DNA from: CAZLCC01 sp964558365
GTDB taxonomy: Bacteria > Patescibacteriota > Saccharimonadia > Saccharimonadales > Saccharimonadaceae
Length of the DNA: 64,000 bases
Reading direction: 5' to 3'
Assembly: GCA_964558365.1 (NCBI GenBank)
Contig: CAZLCC010000007.1
Span: forward strand, 1 to 64,000
Shown here: piece after piece, positions 60,218 to 64,000 of the stretch
How positions within the stretch are numbered: the stretch's first letter is position 1
Layout: each line of letters starts with the position of its first letter
The notes under the pieces: generated by a model
Told to the model about the DNA's origin: nothing
Seen by the model: only the letters and a program-made list of their open reading frames with translations
Databases searched by the model: none
Position numbers and translations under genes: made by a program

Positions 60218-60970
60218 ATGCCCATGCCACCACCTGTGATTCGTTTGACCAATTTAAAAAAGCAATTTGGCCGCAATGAAGCGGCTGTAATGGCGCTTGA
60301 TGGCGTTGACTTAACGATTGAAAAAGGTGAATTTGTAGCAATTATGGGTCCGAGCGGCTGCGGAAAAACAACGCTGCTTAATATTTTGGGCTTGCTTGAT
60401 CGCCCCACAGATGGTGAATATTTATTGAACGATAAAGAAGCTGCTCATTTACGCCAAGAGCGTCGTGCAAAAATTCGAGGAAACGATATTGGGTTTGTTT
60501 TTCAACACTTTAATCTCTTAAATCGTATGAGCATTATCGAAAATGTGTCGCTCCCTCTCACCTACAGTGGTATGACTTATACAAAACGACTACAAAAAGC
60601 AAGCAAAATGCTTTCTCTTTTTCACTTACAAGAACGTGAGTATTACATGCCCTACCAGCTTTCTGGCGGTCAATTACAACGCGTAGCAATTGCACGAGCA
60701 CTCGTTAATAATCCTTCGATTATTTTGGCAGATGAACCAACTGGGAACCTAGACTCTAAATCAAGTGAGATTATTATGGAAGAGCTGAGCGAGATTCATC
60801 AGCGTGGTAATACTATCATTATGGTAACGCATAATCCCCGCCTCACTAGCTATGCTGATAGAATTATTCATATGCTTGATGGCAAGATTGATAAAGATAG
60901 CAAACACCCAGAGCCAGAGGAAGACAAGTCTGCCAAAAAGCCCCTTGGTAAAAGAAAGGTTAAAAAGTAG
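60218..60970 (+). CDS. ABC exporter ATPase (MacB/LolD type)
   Basis: 250 residues: GPSGCGKTTLLNILG (Walker A), LSGGQLQRVAIARAL (signature), IILADEPTGNLDS (Walker B), MVTHNPR (switch His). The C-terminal tail is charged. It overlaps the permease by one base. A TTGACA box is at 60166-60171. Transporters of this type export lipoproteins, peptides or antibiotics; the substrate is unknown. Confidence 0.9.
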   Translation: MPMPPPVIRLTNLKKQFGRNEAAVMALDGVDLTIEKGEFVAIMGPSGCGKTTLLNILGLLDRPTDGEYLLNDKEAAHLRQERRAKIRGNDIGFVFQHFNLLNRMSIIENVSLPLTYSGMTYTKRLQKASKMLSLFHLQEREYYMPYQLSGGQLQRVAIARALVNNPSIILADEPTGNLDSKSSEIIMEELSEIHQRGNTIIMVTHNPRLTSYADRIIHMLDGKIDKDSKHPEPEEDKSAKKPLGKRKVKK

Positions 60971-62193
60971 TGATAGGTGTTAATTTTAGGATTGCGCTTG
61001 AAGCACTTCGTGGCAGCAAATCGCGAACGGGCCTTACTGTTCTTGGCGTAGTTATTGGCGTAGTGTCTATTACACTCGTGCTTACCATAGGCGAAGGTGC
61101 CAAGCAAACTATGTCTCAGCAAGTAAAAGATCTTGACCAAAAAATTATCTTAATTCGTCCTGGTAGCACAGTTCACAAATTAGACAGCGGCGTTATTAGT
61201 TATAGCCCCCTCAATTCTTATGCAACCTCTACCCTTACCGAGACAGATGTTGCAAGCGCACAAAGTGACAAAGATGTGAGTGCCGCAGCTCCGTTAATGC
61301 TTATTAATGCAAGTGTAAAGAATGGTAAACAGCTTGCTAAGAATGCACCTGTTATCGCCACTAGCCCAGAACTTGCGCCTATCTTAAAACTCTCGGCTAC
61401 AGAAGGGCAATTTATTGATGGTATCACTGAAAGGAACACTGTTGTTATTGGCCAGCAGCTTGCTGTTGACCTTTTTGGCACAGACCAAGCAATTGGCAAA
61501 ATTCTTACTATCCGTGGTGAAGATCACACAGTTATTGGCGTGCTAAAAAAGGTGCAAAACCCAATTGGTATTAATGGCGTTAATATTAACGATGCGGCAA
61601 TTATCAGTCTTGAAGGCGGCAAAAGTTTTAATCAAGGCATTGCACAAATTCAACAAATTAATGTTCAGGTAAAAGATAAAGAAAAGGTCAACGAGATTGT
61701 GCAAGATCTTGAAAAGAAGATCCAGCTTAATCACAGTGGCGAGCAAGATTTCACCATCCTTACTGGCGAGCAAGCGGGAAATATATCGAGTGAATTTTAT
61801 AGCGCCATCGTTATTCTTACCAGTACCGTTGCTGCTGTGTCGCTCATCGTTGGTGGCATTGGCATTATGAACATCATGCTTGTTAGTGTTTCAGAAAGAA
61901 CCAGAGAGATTGGTATTAGGAAATCACTTGGCGCAAGCAATAAACAAATCCTTTTGCAATTCTTGATTGAAGCCGTAGCAATGAGCCTTAGCGGCGGTGT
62001 TATTGGTTTAATTATTGCCTATTTATTGGCACTACTGATTGGCTTGTTCATTGGCATGATGCCAGCTTTTAGCTGGACAATTCTTATTATTGCGCTTGGC
62101 TTATCACTTGGCGTTGGCGTCATTTTTGGTATCTTCCCCGCCATCAGGGCAGCCAGAAAAGATCCAATTAATGCTCTGCGGCATCACGATTAA
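60970..62193 (+). CDS. ABC exporter permease (MacB_PCD/FtsX family)
   Basis: GTG start at 60970. One N-terminal membrane helix (about 20-40), a large extracytoplasmic domain (about 60-270), then FtsX helices (about 280-400) with AVSLIVGGIGIMNIMLVSVS and TREIGIRKSLGA. 407 residues. Works with the preceding ATPase as a two-component mechanotransmission exporter; there is no MacA-like partner in the window. Confidence 0.9.
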   Translation: MIGVNFRIALEALRGSKSRTGLTVLGVVIGVVSITLVLTIGEGAKQTMSQQVKDLDQKIILIRPGSTVHKLDSGVISYSPLNSYATSTLTETDVASAQSDKDVSAAAPLMLINASVKNGKQLAKNAPVIATSPELAPILKLSATEGQFIDGITERNTVVIGQQLAVDLFGTDQAIGKILTIRGEDHTVIGVLKKVQNPIGINGVNINDAAIISLEGGKSFNQGIAQIQQINVQVKDKEKVNEIVQDLEKKIQLNHSGEQDFTILTGEQAGNISSEFYSAIVILTSTVAAVSLIVGGIGIMNIMLVSVSERTREIGIRKSLGASNKQILLQFLIEAVAMSLSGGVIGLIIAYLLALLIGLFIGMMPAFSWTILIIALGLSLGVGVIFGIFPAIRAARKDPINALRHHD

Positions 62194-62195
62194 AA

Positions 62196-63233
62196 TTACG
62201 CTTTTGCTAGTTCTTCTTTAAGTTTTTCTATTAAAGCCACGGGTGTCGGGTCAACGCCGTTTAAAACCGCCAGATAAATACTCACAAAATCTGCCAAGAT
62301 ACTTCCCCAAAGCATTTGCTTGATAACACTATCGCCAGAAAGCTCAATCGTAGTTGCCTTTGGCCGCTTGCCACTGAGTAGTTTGTCTGAGATGGTGAAT
62401 CTCTGTAATGTTCTTTCGTGCTCAAAACCAGACACTAGATCAAAAACAGCAAATGGCTTTTCAACAGGGTGGCTCGTCCAGCCAATAAATTCATTGTGGT
62501 TAAACTCTGGTAGTTGATTACAAAAAGCCACATTCTTTGCGTTTTCATTAAAGCTAATTTTCCACTTATACGCCACTGGAGACATTATCTCGCCAGCATA
62601 AATAACAGGGGTTTTACCTGCTATTTTGAGTGCTAACTGCTTGGCTAAATTTTCATTCTCGCCTACATCGGGAAGCCACTTTTCTACTTCTTTTTTTAGC
62701 CAATCATGTGCGAGAGCAATTTCTTCATACTTACCTTGAACAATATTATAGCTCTCTAAAATTTGCACTAATCCGCGCAAATTATAATTCACAGCCATGC
62801 GCGGTTGGATATTTGCAGGTAGCACAACTAACGGAAAGGAATTCTCTCTAGCTATATCAACAAGTTTACCGCCAGAAGCAATGACCACAATGCGCGCATT
62901 TTTTGCTTTCGCCCGTTCTAAAGCTGCCAACGTCTCTTCTGTATTTCCCGAATAGCTACTCGCAATAACAAGTGTTTTTTCATTCACATAGTTTGGTACT
63001 TCATAATTTTTTACGATCTCAAAAGGAACGTCCACATTCAGCCAGCTTTTTGCTATGCCAGCCGCCAACGCAGAGCCGCCCATGCCAGCCACAACAATTG
63101 TCTCAACGTCACTACTTACAGCTTCTCTGTTTTCAATCACTGCATCAAATTGCAGCTGATCAACCTCACTCGCCGCAACACCAAGTGCATTTTTAGAATC
63201 TTTTTGTTTTATAACATTCAAGTCGTCAAGCAT
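62196..63233 (-). CDS. Bifunctional phosphoglucose/phosphomannose isomerase family
   Basis: 345 residues with two SIS domains: IVVAGMGGSALAAGIAKSW and VIASSYSGNTEETLAAL in the first, and HNEFIGW, with the closing HPVEKPFAV part in the second. It interconverts fructose-6-phosphate with glucose- or mannose-6-phosphate; the family occurs mainly in archaea and some bacteria. RBS AAGGAGA. Two bases separate its stop from the convergent permease stop. Confidence 0.85.
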   Translation of the reverse strand: MLDDLNVIKQKDSKNALGVAASEVDQLQFDAVIENREAVSSDVETIVVAGMGGSALAAGIAKSWLNVDVPFEIVKNYEVPNYVNEKTLVIASSYSGNTEETLAALERAKAKNARIVVIASGGKLVDIARENSFPLVVLPANIQPRMAVNYNLRGLVQILESYNIVQGKYEEIALAHDWLKKEVEKWLPDVGENENLAKQLALKIAGKTPVIYAGEIMSPVAYKWKISFNENAKNVAFCNQLPEFNHNEFIGWTSHPVEKPFAVFDLVSGFEHERTLQRFTISDKLLSGKRPKATTIELSGDSVIKQMLWGSILADFVSIYLAVLNGVDPTPVALIEKLKEELAKA

Positions 63234-63329
63234 TCAGTTCTTCTCCTTCGGTCTTCACATGTATATTTCTATATGATACAGTATAAGCAATCAACCATAA
63301 ACAATATAATAGACATAGAGGTGGGCAAT

Positions 63330-63863
63330 ATGGATATTCAACCGACAACTCAACAACAGCCAGTGAGCGATGATAATGAGCTAGCAAAAGTGCTAGGTGG
63401 CAGCGATGATTCAGCAGCCAACACAACAGATGATGCACAAAATGCAGCCGCTCTTACAACACCACCTGTCGCAGACGTTACTGCAGATGCTTCTCCGCAG
63501 CTTAACACTACTCCGCCGCCAGTTGCAGAATCACCAAATCTCGCTCCACCACCAATCGGAACTGCCCCAACACTTGCAAGCGGCGAACTAGACACTATTA
63601 AAAAAGCAGCACTAGAGGAGCTACGCCCTCTTGCAGATAAATTAAATCTTCCGCCAGAAGAAAAGTTCGATACGCTGCTTCTTATTATTCGCTCAACAGA
63701 CGACAAAGAACTTATTGGCACGGCACACGAAGCCGCAAAAGCCATCCCAGATGAAACACGCCGTGCGCAAGCTTTGCTTGATATCATTAAAGAAGTTGAA
63801 TACTTTTCTAACGGCCAAAACCAGCAGCAGGTAGCACCTGCAGCTACAGTACCATTAGTCTAA
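63330..63863 (+). CDS. Hypothetical protein with disordered Pro/Thr-rich half, 177 aa
   Basis: Start ATG 63330 with GAGGTGGG upstream and TATAAT at 63305-63310. The N-terminal about 95 residues are disordered (Gln, Ala, Thr, Pro). The C-terminal part is helical (KKAALEELRPLADKLNLPPE, TDDKELIGTAHEAAKAI). No signal peptide. Its stop overlaps the convergent partial gene by four bases. Function unknown. Confidence 0.65.
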   Translation: MDIQPTTQQQPVSDDNELAKVLGGSDDSAANTTDDAQNAAALTTPPVADVTADASPQLNTTPPPVAESPNLAPPPIGTAPTLASGELDTIKKAALEELRPLADKLNLPPEEKFDTLLLIIRSTDDKELIGTAHEAAKAIPDETRRAQALLDIIKEVEYFSNGQNQQQVAPAATVPLV

Positions 63864-64000
63864 AGTAATCTTCTTTTTAATTCTTCTATTACTTTTTGAT
63901 GTGGCGCAAAAAATAACTTTTCTGGACTAATTTTACTTAAATGTACCCACATAATTTCTGACACATCATCGTGAACTTCAAACTTCACACTAGAAGAGAC
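63860..64000 (-). CDS. Partial gene, C-terminal end of a NUDIX-like protein
   Basis: The last 46 codons of a gene that enters from the right edge: VKFEVHDDVSEIMWVHLSKI and, near the end, KVIEELKRRLL. This resembles the C-terminal strand and helix of NUDIX hydrolases (the W-x-x-L-x-x-L pattern), but the Nudix box lies outside the window, so the call is weak. Confidence 0.45.
   Translation of the reverse strand, partial: VSSSVKFEVHDDVSEIMWVHLSKISPEKLFFAPHQKVIEELKRRLL

Overview
The window is a gene-dense, moderately AT-rich bacterial chromosome segment that uses the standard code (TGA is a stop, for example at the end of pilM). The gene set and style suggest a host-attached Patescibacterium (CPR), most likely Saccharibacteria (TM7). 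The signs are compact genes, tiny intergenic gaps, frequent 4-base ATGA overlaps, a type IV pilus locus without an outer-membrane secretin, RNase J, nuclease-type PolA and a degenerate DnaG. This placement is inferred from content; no search was run.

Layout. 1-940: a GC-rich edge fragment, a 40-residue gene with its own promoter and terminator, and nrdR. 951-8451: a membrane glycosyltransferase pair, tRNA-Thr, tRNA-Asp, a two-gene unknown cassette with a methyltransferase-like member, an orphan GC-rich gene with a large 3' hairpin, a parvulin-type foldase with a PH-domain membrane protein, tRNA-Arg(CCT), a frameshifted small gene, ndk and uppP. 8487-13689: a 950-residue secreted protein coupled to a membrane foldase-like protein, then a GC-rich secreted CAP-domain protein with a long leader. 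13773-26036: a Xer-type recombinase and a nearly complete type IV pilus locus (four minor pilins, prepilin peptidase, major pilin, then pilM-N-O-small protein-pilB-T-C).

26147-42541: housekeeping genes: ychF, tlyA, efp, the rpsF-ssb-rpsR operon, ftsK, rnj, a family-4-like uracil-DNA glycosylase, pnp, rpsO, truB, a DHH-like protein with dead motifs, rpsT, holA, mutM and a HAD hydrolase. 42538-54730: dut, a NADAR protein, polA, a polyprenyl synthase, the rpoD-dnaG macromolecular synthesis operon, orn, argS and pyrG. 54768-64000: four tRNAs, a deaminase, an esterase, a broken SET-domain gene, a pilin-like protein carrying eight RCC1-type blades, an ABC exporter pair, a phosphosugar isomerase and the end of a NUDIX-like gene.

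Themes. (1) The surface machinery is large relative to the genome style: pilus, pilin-RCC1 fusion, giant secreted protein, two foldases and a CAP protein, which suits an epibiont that must bind another cell. (2) Several proteins have lost the cysteine or histidine metal ligands normal for their family (DnaG, PilB, UDG) while keeping the fold. (3) Many start codons lie 6-10 bases after a TATAAT-like -10 element, predicting widespread leaderless or near-leaderless mRNAs. (4) Convergent genes often overlap at their stop codons.
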